A DNA stretch of 64,000 nucleotides from Lewinellaceae bacterium. Lineage in GTDB: Bacteria; Bacteroidota; Bacteroidia; Chitinophagales; Saprospiraceae. Numbering within the stretch: position 1 is the first letter of the stretch; every line of letters starts with the position of its first letter. Location of the stretch: positions 248,001 through 312,000 of the forward strand of contig JACJXZ010000011.1 of assembly GCA_020636375.1 (NCBI GenBank), given 5' to 3'. This document shows positions 56,003 to 64,000 of the stretch, in pieces. The position numbers and the translations under genes were made by a program. A model generated the notes under the pieces. That model searched no databases. It saw nothing but the letters and a program-made list of their open reading frames with translations, and was not told the origin of the DNA.

Positions 56003-56767
56003 TCACCTCCCCAACATCTCCACTACCAGTTCTGCCGCCGCCGCGCCGGAATTCTGCTGCTGGCCAGTGATCAGGTTGCCGTCTGCAATAGCGTAGGACG
56101 AGAAGGGCGCCGCTACTTTGAAATGCGTGCCGGCTATTTTCCTCGCCTCCTCCTCGATGCGGTAGGGCTGTATTTTCATGCCTACGGCCTGGTCGGCGTA
56201 CTCCTCCTCGGCGTCGGCAAAGCCGGTCCAGGTCTTGCCCCTGACCAGTAGCCCGCCGTCCGAGCCTTTAGCTTCCAGCAGTAGGGTGGTAGAGTGGCAG
56301 ACCGCCGCGCTGGGTTTGCCGGCTTCGTAAAAAGCGGCGAACAACTTTTCCAGGCCCTTGTTGCCCCGGTAGGTATACATGGGGCCCTGGCCGCCCACCA
56401 GGAAGATGGCGTCGTAGTCGTCGGGGTTGACGTCCGTCAGCTTGCGGGTGTTCTCCAGCATCTGGTTAAACCAGTCCTGCTGCATATAGCCAAGGGAAAT
56501 GACGTCGTGGGCCGAGTAACCGCTCGCGTCGGTGGGATTGGAGTAGCCGTCCATCTCCAGTTTGCCGCCTTCGGTGGAAGCCAGCTCCACTTCATAACCC
56601 GCTTCCTGGAATACCCGCAGCGGGTGGGTCAGCTCGGCCGCCCAGAAGCCGATCGGCCAGCCGGTCTGTTGGGAAACGGCGGGGCTGCTGGCCACCATCA
56701 GGATCCTGCCCTTGAACGGGGCGCCGTGCGGGTGCACATAACTTTGAACTTCTTTCACTTTGCTCAT
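56003..56767 (-). CDS. DJ-1/PfpI family type 1 glutamine amidotransferase-like protein
   Basis: A 254-residue protein. The nucleophile elbow is in SAAVCHSTTLLLEAKGSDGG (Cys near residue 152), and the acidic residue is in the ELASTEGGKLEMDG strand region. GQGPMYTYRGN precedes the elbow. Close relatives are Hsp31-like chaperone/glyoxalase III or stress hydrolases. It is divergent from an HxlR regulator 139 bp away, a common arrangement in which the regulator controls the stress enzyme. Confidence 0.88.
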   Translation of the reverse strand: MSKVKEVQSYVHPHGAPFKGRILMVASSPAVSQQTGWPIGFWAAELTHPLRVFQEAGYEVELASTEGGKLEMDGYSNPTDASGYSAHDVISLGYMQQDWFNQMLENTRKLTDVNPDDYDAIFLVGGQGPMYTYRGNKGLEKLFAAFYEAGKPSAAVCHSTTLLLEAKGSDGGLLVRGKTWTGFADAEEEYADQAVGMKIQPYRIEEEARKIAGTHFKVAAPFSSYAIADGNLITGQQQNSGAAAAELVVEMLGR

Positions 56768-56829
56768 TTTTGCTGGATTTATTGTGTTGGAATTTTTTTT
56801 AAAACCCGGACAAAAATAAGCGCTATGCC

Positions 56830-56837
56830 TACCTTTG
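56830..56837 (+). promoter_or_regulatory. TACCTTTG -7 element before the HxlR gene
   Basis: An exact TAnnTTTG match 70 bp upstream of the ATG at 56907. A convincing TTTG at -33 is not found, so the promoter may need an activator. The region also holds the start side of the divergent PfpI gene. Confidence 0.4.
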
Positions 56838-56906
56838 TCTATATACTGACGAGCAAGTATGGTACTAACTTTTAAGAAAGTATACTGATAACCAAATTAA
56901 TACGAT

Positions 56907-57263
56907 ATGCCAGATTTCATTTATAACGGAAAAGTGTACTATAACCCGGTGGAATTCGCTATGGACCGGGTGGGCGGCACCTGGAAGATGCCTATCCTGT
57001 GGCGCCTGAAGGACAAGGTGTACCGCTACAGCGAGCTGAAGCGGTCGATCAAACACATTTCGGACAAGATGCTCACCACCCAGCTGCGGGAGTTGGAGCA
57101 GGACGGCTTTGTTCACAGGGAGGTGTATGCGGTAGTGCCGCCCAAAACCGAATACAGCATCACCGACAAGGGCCGGCTGGCGATTCCCATCGTGGAGGCA
57201 CTGAGGAATTTCGGAATAGAGCTGATGGGGATAGAGGGGATTGATGTGACGCATTATCGGTGA
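56907..57263 (+). CDS. HxlR family winged-helix transcriptional regulator
   Basis: A 118-residue protein. VGGTWKMPILWRLKDKVYRY, SELKRSIKHISDKMLTTQLR and the wing YAVVPPKTEYSITDKGRLAI are the HxlR signature. The family often senses aldehydes or oxidants through Cys, but no Cys is present here, so sensing must differ. Likely target: its own promoter and the divergent PfpI gene. Confidence 0.9.
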   Translation: MPDFIYNGKVYYNPVEFAMDRVGGTWKMPILWRLKDKVYRYSELKRSIKHISDKMLTTQLRELEQDGFVHREVYAVVPPKTEYSITDKGRLAIPIVEALRNFGIELMGIEGIDVTHYR

Positions 57264-57277
57264 AAATGCCTTTCAAC

Positions 57278-57319
57278 CTGCCGGGTTTCGGTTTGGTTCC
57301 GGAATGAACAACCCGGCAG
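57278..57319 (+). terminator. Hairpin after the HxlR gene
   Basis: CTGCCGGGTT pairs perfectly with AACCCGGCAG, starting 15 bp after the stop, without a T tail. The rest of the gap to 57518 shows only a short inverted pair near 57375. Confidence 0.55.
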
Positions 57320-57518
57320 CGTTTATCGGTAACGTAAGGTAACCTTTCCCTGGCCTTCGGCATTAAAGGCAAGATTCCGGGATTTTCTCCGGGAGAAAAC
57401 AATCCATATTCAAGCAGCTTCTTAGAAACCCCATGCAGGGATGAACCCTGGCGGCTGTTGATCGCTTTATAAATCAGGCATCCATTATTTTCGGCGCACC
57501 AACACTCCCAATCCCCCA

Positions 57519-58100
57519 ATGAAGGAACACCCCGAACACCGGTTAGCTGACGAACAGTACCTGAACGGCCTGCTGGGGCGGGATCCGGCAGTGCTGGAAA
57601 ATATATACCAACATTTTTTTCCCGGCATTGCGAAGCATGTGCTGGACAACAGCGGCAGCCGGGAAGATGCCGAGGATGTTTTCCAGGAGGGCCTGCTGGT
57701 GCTGTACCGCAAAGCTAAGGGAGGCAACCTGGCGCTCAGCAGCAGTTTTTATACCTTCTTTTATGCTATATGCAAGAGGATCTGGCTGAAAAAACTGACG
57801 CGGGGCAAGGCAAACCGGGTACTGCCGCTGGAAGAAGAAAGGGTAGGGGAGATCGCCGACGATGCTGCGCAGGCCCTGGAGCAGTCGGAACAGTACCAGC
57901 TCTACCGCAGCAAGTTCAAACTGCTGGGGGAAGACTGCCAGAACCTGCTGCGGCTTTTTTTCAAGGGAGTGGGCATGGCGGAGATCGCCGGGCAGATGGG
58001 CTATGGCAGCGAGGGCTATGCCAAAAAGCGTAAATTCCAGTGCAAGGAGCAACTGGTGCAGATGATCAGGGCCGATGCCAGCTACCGGGAGCTCCGCTGA
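57519..58100 (+). CDS. ECF-type sigma-70 family RNA polymerase sigma factor
   Basis: A 193-residue protein. Region 2 is recognisable in YQHFFPGIAKHVLDNSGSRE, DAEDVFQEGLLVLYRKAKGG and FYTFFYAICKRIWLKKL. Region 4 is in LLRLFFKGVGMAEIAGQMGY. The helix-turn-helix ends YAKKRKFQCKEQLVQMI. The next gene on this strand (60331) encodes a membrane anti-sigma-like protein, but a 2-kb insertion sequence now separates the two. Confidence 0.9.
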   Translation: MKEHPEHRLADEQYLNGLLGRDPAVLENIYQHFFPGIAKHVLDNSGSREDAEDVFQEGLLVLYRKAKGGNLALSSSFYTFFYAICKRIWLKKLTRGKANRVLPLEEERVGEIADDAAQALEQSEQYQLYRSKFKLLGEDCQNLLRLFFKGVGMAEIAGQMGYGSEGYAKKRKFQCKEQLVQMIRADASYRELR

Positions 58101-58170
58101 TTTTAATCACATAGGGCATATAGGAGTTTTCGCATAGGCCACAATAGCGCCACGGATTATAAATTTATCA

Positions 58171-60231
58171 TAGATTTTCACGTGGAAAAATAGACCCTAA
58201 TTTTCAAGTAAAAGAGGCCCCCTCAAAAGCGAGGCGTTTGTCATGGAGCCAGGGGTAGTCAAACTGATATTCACTCATTGCCGTCAGTATCTGCGGCAGG
58301 TCTCGTTTCTTTTTCAGGAAGATCCTGATATCGTTCATTGAAATAGAAATCGTTCCGGCATTATAGATGAAGCGGTCGAAGACCGACTGATCAGCCAGAT
58401 GTTGGTAACGTCCCAACTCAAGGGCCAGAAGGCGATAAAGATTATGAGCCAGGATGGTCATGACCAGGTCGAAGTCGACTTTGATGACCATGGAAGAAGA
58501 AAGGCGGTTGAGATGGAAGAAGTCTATCTGCTCGGAGATGGATTTCTCGATGAGCCAACGGCGGCAGTATTTCCTGACGATCTGTTCCAGGGGGATAGCA
58601 AAGTCGTTAGAGATGATCAACGCCGGTTTGATCTTGCCATGGCCGGTGATGACGACCTGGCGGATATCTTTTCCGTATCCCGGCAGGAAGATGGTTTGAT
58701 CGGCTGCTTTGAGCGTACGCTTTCGGTTTCCGGCGGCTTCCACCCGCAGGGTTTTCCAGTCCGAAGCCGGCATCTGTTCAATTTGGCGAATCATATTTTT
58801 ACCGCGCCGGCGAATAGTGATGAACTTGACGTTTCGCTCATCGAGCTGTGCCAGGTTCTCGTAATTGGTGAACCGGCTGTCGAAAACCAGGTATTTGAGT
58901 GCTTTGCCATCCGGATCGTCGGCGCGATAAAAATCCAGGTACTCCAGTACGACCTGGGCTTCGGATTGGCGTTGCACATCGGTGTGGCCGTAGTCGATGA
59001 TGCCGGTATCGGGGTCATGGGCGAGCACCGCCAGCATGCTGGCCAAGGCTTTGGATCGCTTGCCCGACCAGTTATTCTCCAGGTGGCCGTCCTCGTCACC
59101 CCAATACGGGATGGCGGTAAAATCCAGGTTAGCCGTATCGCCGAGCAGGCCGTGTCCGAGCCACCGGCGATGCAGCCGGCGCAGAAAATCCAGGTTCATC
59201 TGCCGGGTGACGCGATGGGAATAGGAACTGAACCAGGCCGCCTTTGGCAATACGTTGAGTCCGGCGAACAGGCCGCTGCCCCGGTCCATGCACCACAGGT
59301 CATCGGCCGAATAGCGCCGCACGTTGGACAGCTTCAGGGCCAGAAAGGACAAAATGGCGGACAGGCGGGAGATCTCTCGCGTCTGGGGATAATCCGAGGA
59401 GCGGATCAGTTCATCGATGCCGTAGTGGCGCAGGATCGGCAAGAAGCACAACAGGCCGGCGTGCTGGGTGTCAAAATACTCCTCTGCCCCGTCCCAGGCC
59501 TGTGCTTTTGGGGCTTCCAGGCGAACCACTTTCAATTCCTGGCGCTCGGTTTTGGTACGGCGAGGCAGACGGGCAAAACCTTCCCGCATCAGCAAGTCGT
59601 AGACGTAATTGTAATTGGCCTTATGCCCTTTGGCTTGCAGCATGGAGGTGATCTCGGGAGTTGAATAATTTTGTTTGCGCAGGGCCAAAATATCCTCGTC
59701 GAGGGCCGATTGCTCAGGCGGTGACTGAACAGGCCGCCCGGTAGGCTTGACGGTAAAGAAAAAATCGATGTCGGGATGGTCCTTTAAGTGACGCCTAAAG
59801 TTCCGGGCCAGGCCATACACTGCCGAAACGGTATAGCCAAATCGCTCGGCTACTTCAGCGGCAGGTTGCTTTTCATAGAAAAAGGCACGCATGGCTTCGT
59901 ACTGTTTATGTGCCACAGTGGGCAGGCTTGTGAAATATTCCGAAGGATCCATTTAAAACAAATTAGGCCGCATATTAAATTTGATAAGGATTTTTAAAGA
60001 TAGTTAAAATTTGTATTCCACACCCCAAAAACCCTGAAAATCACTGAAACTGGGCCTAAAAAGCTCATTTTTGGGTAAAACCCGAATCAATCCAGGCTTC
60101 TCAAACGAATAAACGAAGCCTAATTGAACCCTAATTTGTTTTAAAACACACCGAGTCAACTACTTGACAATCAATTATTTAACAAATTTAGCCGCAGTTT
60201 AAATTAGGGTTTTTAATCCGCGTGAAAATCT
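58171..60231. mobile_element. IS4-superfamily insertion sequence, about 2.06 kb
   Basis: The ends form imperfect inverted repeats of about 30 bp. The left end (58171-58205) reads TAGATTTTCACGTGG and CCCTAATTTT, and the right end (60201-60231) reads AAATTAGGG and CGTGAAAATCTG. One leftward transposase gene fills most of it. Some 250 bp of AT-rich non-coding DNA lies between the transposase start and the right end. The exact edges and target duplication cannot be fixed by eye. It lies between a sigma factor and its probable anti-sigma gene. Confidence 0.75.
58204..59952 (-). CDS. DDE transposase of IS4/IS1634 type
   Basis: A 582-residue transposase. An N-terminal HTH region (EVAERFGYTVSAVYGLARNF) and linker (PPEQSALDEDILALRKQNYS, TSMLQAKGHKANYNYVYDLL) precede the RNase H-like core. 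The first Asp is in NLDFTAIPYWG, the second in LVFDSRFTNYENL, and the Glu in the YCRRWLIEKSISEQIDFF form of the Y-x-x-R-x-x-x-E motif. It looks intact, so the element may be active. The product cuts and pastes its own DNA. Confidence 0.9.
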   Translation of the reverse strand: MDPSEYFTSLPTVAHKQYEAMRAFFYEKQPAAEVAERFGYTVSAVYGLARNFRRHLKDHPDIDFFFTVKPTGRPVQSPPEQSALDEDILALRKQNYSTPEITSMLQAKGHKANYNYVYDLLMREGFARLPRRTKTERQELKVVRLEAPKAQAWDGAEEYFDTQHAGLLCFLPILRHYGIDELIRSSDYPQTREISRLSAILSFLALKLSNVRRYSADDLWCMDRGSGLFAGLNVLPKAAWFSSYSHRVTRQMNLDFLRRLHRRWLGHGLLGDTANLDFTAIPYWGDEDGHLENNWSGKRSKALASMLAVLAHDPDTGIIDYGHTDVQRQSEAQVVLEYLDFYRADDPDGKALKYLVFDSRFTNYENLAQLDERNVKFITIRRRGKNMIRQIEQMPASDWKTLRVEAAGNRKRTLKAADQTIFLPGYGKDIRQVVITGHGKIKPALIISNDFAIPLEQIVRKYCRRWLIEKSISEQIDFFHLNRLSSSMVIKVDFDLVMTILAHNLYRLLALELGRYQHLADQSVFDRFIYNAGTISISMNDIRIFLKKKRDLPQILTAMSEYQFDYPWLHDKRLAFEGASFT

Positions 60232-60330
60232 GTGTTTATAAAACATCGGTTATCATAAACTTTCAACCTGCGGCGCTACCGGGCGGATGAGTAATCCAGG
60301 ATTCAGCCCCGAGCCTAAAAATTCCGAGAT
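59953..60330. other. Non-coding right part of the IS and anti-sigma leader
   Basis: 59953-60231 is AT-rich IS DNA with internal ACCCTAATTTG words resembling the terminal repeat. 60232-60330 contains the leader of the anti-sigma-like gene. No further gene is visible. Confidence 0.55.
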
Positions 60331-61149
60331 ATGAACGAAGCGCAACGATACGAACGGATCGAATCTTACCTCTCCGGCCAGATGCCGCCGGAGGAGGCCG
60401 CCGCTTTCCGCCGGGAGATGGAAACTGATCCCGGCCTGGAGGCGGAGGTAGCGTTGCATCGGGGCATTGCCGAAGCAGTGATCGAAGAAGAAGATGTTCA
60501 GGACCTCGAAGGCAAGATCGGCGCCATCCTGGAAAAGGGTAGGGGAGAGGCCGCTGGCCTGGCCGCCCGGCGCCGTTTCCTTTCCCGCCCGCTGTTGCGG
60601 GTTGCCGCTTCGGCCGCCCTGCTGATCGTAGCTGCCCTGGCCGCTTATTTTTACCTCAGCCGGGCGGACGACAGCCCGGAAGCCCTCTTTGCCGAGTACG
60701 TCGTTTATCCCGAGTCCATATACGAAGAGTCAACAGTGCGCTCCACCGAAGGGCAAATTCAGGAGAGCGCAGCGCAGGCAGCCCGCCTCGATTCTCTGTG
60801 GAAGGCGGCGGATGCGCTGTACCGGCAGGGCAGGTACCAGGAAGCTCTGGGCGTACTCGACGAGACAGGCAGGCCGGAGAACGGCCCGCTTTCCGGAAAC
60901 GCCTCCCGGCTGCATTATTACCGGGGCATCCTGCAGGCTCGGGCGGGGCAATTCGCCGGGGCCGTTTCTTCCTTTGAGCAGGTCGCCGTCGAATACAATG
61001 AAGACGCAGACTGGAAACGGGCGCTGGCACTGCTGCGCCTGGAAGGGCGGCGGGAAGAGGCTGTGGCCCTGCTCCGCGGGATCAGCGACTCCGACACCCC
61101 GCAAAAGGATAGGGCGCGGGAGCTGCTGGAGCGGCTGGGGGAGGAATGA
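60331..61149 (+). CDS. Membrane anti-sigma-like protein with TPR-like C-terminus
   Basis: A 272-residue protein. The cytoplasmic N-terminus (RYERIESYLSGQMPPEEAAA, EMETDPGLEAEVALHRGIAE) is the anti-sigma-type helical pattern without zinc Cys. One membrane helix spans about residues 91-108 (VAASAALLIVAALAAYFY). The outer part has tandem helical repeats (ALYRQGRYQEALGVLDETGR, YYRGILQARAGQFAGAVSSF) like TPRs. It likely holds the sigma factor at 57519 until an envelope signal arrives. The IS insertion may have uncoupled the pair. Confidence 0.75.
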   Translation: MNEAQRYERIESYLSGQMPPEEAAAFRREMETDPGLEAEVALHRGIAEAVIEEEDVQDLEGKIGAILEKGRGEAAGLAARRRFLSRPLLRVAASAALLIVAALAAYFYLSRADDSPEALFAEYVVYPESIYEESTVRSTEGQIQESAAQAARLDSLWKAADALYRQGRYQEALGVLDETGRPENGPLSGNASRLHYYRGILQARAGQFAGAVSSFEQVAVEYNEDADWKRALALLRLEGRREEAVALLRGISDSDTPQKDRARELLERLGEE

Positions 61150-61200
61150 TAGTGTTACGGTTGTTGGCCGTCATATGCCTTGTTCGCAGCAGGCTCTTCT

Positions 61201-61895
61201 TTATATTTCCTTTTCGATCAAATCCTGTTCCGGTATGGCCTTCTCCTTCCTTAGCTGATAAAACAACTTTACATATGACCGGATTTTGCTTTTTTGCTCT
61301 TTAAAGCTTTCAGAGTAAAAAAAATATATGCAACAATCGTGTTTCAAAGAATCCAGGAAGTTTTCATAAAAACCTTCAAATATTTCTTCGTTTTCATCTC
61401 CCGCGACCTCTAGCCTTATCCAACTGACTTTCCCGGTTTTTGAAGGCTCGCCAAAAACACCATCTGATTCCAGGTAATCTAATGGTGCGTCTTGGCCCTT
61501 CTCGTAACTCCAAAAATAGTTTTCAATACGCTGAAAATATATAACCGTTTGTTTCGGCGGTCCAACTTATGATAGTCTCCCTCCGGAGTGTCCGGTTTCA
61601 CTGTCTCTTCAGGGTTTTGGGAAACGGGAATCTTGTAATCTCTTTTAAACGCCCTAAGAGCTTGTTTGGAGGTAGTGCTTTGGTAGCGAAAAAGGCCGAT
61701 TTTGGGTTCTCATGAAGGCATTTTTGAGCTTCATAGTGGCGCTATGGGGCGAAAAAATGGCGAAATGCGGTTCCAAAAGCGGACTTTTGCAGCCCAAATG
61801 ACTACCTCCAAACAAGCTCTAAAGGCGCCCTTTCTCGAATCAAAGTACTGCGATTTCCCGGATCGTTGTTTAGTTTTTGGCGATTTTTCAGGCAT
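61201..61895 (-). pseudogene. Unknown gene broken by a MITE and a frameshift
   Basis: The gene begins MPEKSPKTKQRSGKSQYFDS (ATG at 61895) and reads to GAF at 61825. The 162-bp element then interrupts it. If the element and one TAA copy are removed, the frame continues RAFKRDYKIPVSQNPEET to about 61560. There a one-base shift is needed to continue into QRIENYFWSYEKGQDAPLDY and DCCIYFFYSESFKEQKSK, and on to EKEI and TAA at 61201. The ancestral product would be about 176 residues. I do not recognise its family. It is AT-richer than nearby housekeeping genes. Confidence 0.75.
61658..61819. mobile_element. 162-bp MITE-like element with TAA target duplication
   Basis: Perfect 19-bp inverted ends: GAGCTTGTTTGGAGGTAGT on the left and its exact complement on the right. 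The element is flanked by TAA at 61655-61657 and TAA at 61820-61822. It has no ORF with coding features and must be mobilised in trans. It inserted in the unknown gene described above. Degenerate ends of the same family lie at 2097, 19193 and 38928. Confidence 0.88.
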
Positions 61896-62222
61896 TCAGC
61901 GCTTGTTTTGATTGACTAAGTTAACAATATCCTCGATATCTTTCAACAATATATCGAAACAATTTGTGTTTGCTTCTTTGGCTTGCCGCGAACTTTAAGC
62001 ATTGTATCTGCCAAGACCGCATAGCGGTGCTGTCAGATACAATGCAGTTGAACAGCCTGTCCCGGCGCCATGCCGGGAAAGCCGCATGTATTTGCCGCCC
62101 TTATGGGCATTGTATCGGCCTATCCAGGGGCTCTCTTCCGGCTCTTCAGCCGCCCGTTTTTCTCTGCCGGGCCCCCTGTAAGCCCCTCCGGCCAGCAACC
62201 GCAGCCTAAAATAGCCGTTTCT
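61896..62222. other. IS-flanking DNA with nested hairpin
   Basis: GCATTGTATCTG (61999-62010) pairs perfectly with CAGATACAATGC (62034-62045), enclosing ACCGCATAGCGGT, itself a hairpin. A third, partial word, GCATTGTATCGG, lies at 62109. The structure is about 180 bp beyond the IS91 transposase stop and could be that element's terminus, since IS91 ends carry hairpins instead of inverted repeats. The rest shows no gene. Confidence 0.5.
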
Positions 62223-63054
62223 TCATTCTTTTTCAAGCCAATTGGCTGCATAGGGGCACAAAAATATTGCCTCAGGCCTGGCCGGCAGGTGCCTGAGCCG
62301 CAGCCAATTGGGTGTCCATCGGTTTGGCCATAAGGCAACAAGGCGGCGCCCGGCCGGTATCCAGATAACTGTTACCATGCGGCCCTTGCCGCACACCGGG
62401 CACACTTCCCAATCAATACCCGTGGCCTGCCGATAGCGCTCCCGCCAGGAAAGAACCGGAAGCTGAGTTGGCGGCGTCATCCCCAAAGCCCGCCGGCAAA
62501 GGGCTAAAGCCTGCCTTCGCAACCTGTTGGACAGGATGCCGTAATACCGGATCTTGCAAAATCTTGCCGGCAGGATGTGCTGCAAAAACCGCCGGATAAA
62601 CTCCTCATGCTCCATGCGCATCACCTTCTGCTTGTTGCCATCGGCATAATCCCGCCAGCGGAAGCAAACAGTATCCTTGTCCACGGACACAATACGGTGG
62701 TTGCCGACCTGCCTGCCAGGCCGCCAAGGCTTGCCTGGCGGGCAGGTGGCTACCCGGTGGGTATAGCGCCCAAGGTAGGCCAGCAATTGCTCCGGCCCGG
62801 CAAAGGGCAGCTTGGCATATACCACCCAATCTTCGGCCATAAGCGCATTGAGCAGTTTGCCAAAGGCCTGCTTGTTACGCAAATGGCCACACAAACCGTC
62901 CAGGCGAAGCCGGTCTGCTTTATAGTACCTGCGCAAAGCGCTGACAAACTTGCCCCTGAACATGGCCGACAAGGCCTGTACCGGTACGAGGAACTCCGTA
63001 AGCGTCCGGTGAAGCCCATCTTGCATTAGCAAAAAAGCCTTCTGACCTTTAGGC
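62223..63054 (-). pseudogene. IS91-family transposase, N-terminally truncated
   Basis: About 280 residues match the C-terminal two thirds of IS91/IS801 Y2-type transposases: FLVPVQALSAMFRGKFVSAL, AYLGRYTHRVA, RWRDYADGNKQKVMRMEHEE, FIRRFLQHILPARFCKIRYY and the zinc-like C..C near CPVCGKGRM. The N-terminal zinc finger and the HxH catalytic segment are missing, as the frame meets the IS66 piece at about 63060. It cannot transpose by itself. Confidence 0.8.
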
Positions 63055-63073
63055 TGGATCAAACCGAAAAAAG

Positions 63074-63444
63074 ATGAAGCAAAAGACATCGGAAGCGATG
63101 CGGCCGATAGTAGAGGCGTATGCCCACTACCCAGGCAGCAAGAAAGCTTTTTGCGCAGAGGAAAAAGAAGGCCCTTGCGTCGTTATTGCCGAGCAGCCTT
63201 CCCGGTTTATTGACAAATGTATAGCCGATGAATCGCTGCTGCGAGTCATTATTGCCGATAAATACCTGGACCACCTGCCGCTGTACCGCATAGGGGCCCG
63301 TTTTGAGCGCCTGGGCATGGTTATCCCGCGCTCAACCATGTGTGGGTGGGTAGGGCAGTCAGCCGGCCGCCTAACCATTTTACACCAGAAGCTTATCGAA
63401 CTGGTTTTAGCAGCGGCCTACCTGCAGGTAGACGGCCTGCCCCG
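63074..63444 (+). pseudogene. IS66-family transposase fragment
   Basis: The middle of an IS66 TnpC protein: VVIAEQPSRFIDKCIADESL, IIADKYLDHLPLYRIGARFE, MVIPRSTMCGWVGQSAGRL and AAYLQVD, where the last Asp is the first catalytic residue. The N-terminal HTH and zinc-finger part is missing, and after LQVD the sequence changes to the end of another element. The IS66 piece is caught between the IS91 fragment and a third transposon. Confidence 0.8.
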
Positions 63445-63488
63445 TACACGCAGTGTCAGGGAATTTTCAGGCATAATTTATTATAGTT

Positions 63489-64000
63489 TCACTTAAAAAC
63501 GAAATCTACTTTGAAATTGCATAACCAAGGGACTCTGGGGTCGATGCCGCTGCGGGCTAAGCGTTGAGGCAAACGGGTATAATGCTGGTGGAGCCCCAAT
63601 TTTTCAGGCACGCCATAAAAAGTAATGACAATGGTGTCGTCCTTGACTTTGAGGCTGCCATCGAAATCCAGGAAGACGCTTTTGGCCAAGTGTTGAGCCG
63701 TCCATTGGCTGAAAGGCTGAGGCAGCAATTGCTTGAGCTCGAAACAGGCGGCTTGGGCTAACAGGGCAGCCGTTTGTTTAGCCAGGCGGACATTGAGGTT
63801 CATAGTAGCGGCGCGGTTCCATCCATGTGGTACCTTTCTTCAAAATTAAAGAAGTCCTCAATAGCCCAGCGTTTGGGGTAGTGTTGGCTGACTTGCAAGA
63901 AAGCCTCTTGGCTGGAAGTGGAAACAAAAGGTTTATAGGAAAACTTGGTCAACCCGGTTCTTTGAACGATAAGCTGAAAGGTTTGCTCATGGCCCTTGAA
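63489..64000 (-). pseudogene. DDE transposase C-terminal part with a frameshift, runs off the window
   Basis: Entering from the right edge, the frame encodes QTFQLIVQRTGLTKFSYKPF, HYPKRWAIEDFFNFEERYHM and DGTAPLL, then stops. A second frame resumes at ATG 63803 with NLNVRLAKQTAALLAQAACF and continues to YGVPEKLGLHQHY and NFKVDFVFK at 63489. Together they give the usual end of an IS4/ISH3-type transposase, where IEDFF supplies the catalytic Glu. The break is about one base around 63805-63812. It could be a mutation or a programmed shift; the rest lies beyond the window. Confidence 0.65.

Noticed and set aside
61702..61911. Plus-strand ORF across the MITE
   Set aside because: It combines MITE DNA with the antisense of the broken gene and has no coding signature.

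Overview
The window reads as a chromosomal segment of a Bacteroidota bacterium, most likely of the Saprospiria/Lewinella type (an inference). Three large secreted proteins end in a type IX secretion (T9SS) sorting domain. There is a hybrid two-component regulator with propeller, kinase, receiver and AraC parts. Promoter-like sites fit the Bacteroidota TTTG/TAnnTTTG pattern, and flotillin/NfeD, ricin-lectin and LTD-repeat proteins are typical of the group. Coding DNA is GC-rich, with strong bias at third positions. I saw no rRNA or tRNA gene and no CRISPR array.

Region 1 (0-8 kb) starts with a CysQ phosphatase and a small lipoprotein and then becomes a palimpsest of duplications and gene fragments. 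A three-gene cluster at 5.9-7.5 kb encodes an effector-associated-domain-like protein, a macro domain protein and a coiled-coil protein. The first and third share a C-terminal module. A second copy of the same locus at 1.57-2.05 kb has lost almost the whole operon by internal deletion. It also carries a 65-bp palindromic insert for which the other copy is a clean empty site. Around these lie a glyoxalase tail, a GH13 amylase lacking its front, three copies of an amino-acid-permease tail, a DUF6624 protein and an esterase. The cluster is the best candidate here for an undescribed conflict or signalling system.

Region 2 (8-31.5 kb) holds a 1641-residue LTD-repeat T9SS protein, an acyl-CoA synthetase, a CotH-like secreted protein, DinB and esterase proteins, a ricin-lectin protein with its probable regulator (a 1357-residue hybrid sensor), an AT-rich PIN toxin-antitoxin pair, methionine aminopeptidase, a YWTD-repeat T9SS protein, and a run of small envelope and housekeeping genes (beta-barrel, GNAT, Nudix, CPBP protease).

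Region 3 (31.5-57.3 kb) holds an M1 peptidase whose stop codon lies inside a 10-bp minisatellite, YdeI, a serine hydrolase, a thioesterase-like protein, a predicted beta-pore-forming toxin fused to a discoidin lectin, a degenerate-kinase/AraC regulator, two SnoaL-like proteins, an nfeD-flotillin operon, a GH13 lipoprotein, an SDR, a Uma2 protein, a front-truncated S41 peptidase at a second 10-bp minisatellite, an NmrA-type protein, a TerB-like protein, an M43 T9SS metalloprotease, NTF2-like proteins, and a PfpI/HxlR divergent pair.

Region 4 (57.5-64 kb) is a sigma factor/anti-sigma pair split by a complete IS4-type insertion sequence, followed by an insertion graveyard. There a 162-bp MITE-like element with a TAA target duplication has broken a gene whose reading frame can be rebuilt exactly. 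IS91, IS66 and a third DDE transposase follow as truncated, abutting pieces. Short palindromic elements recur between genes throughout, so this genome appears to carry several non-autonomous repeat families.
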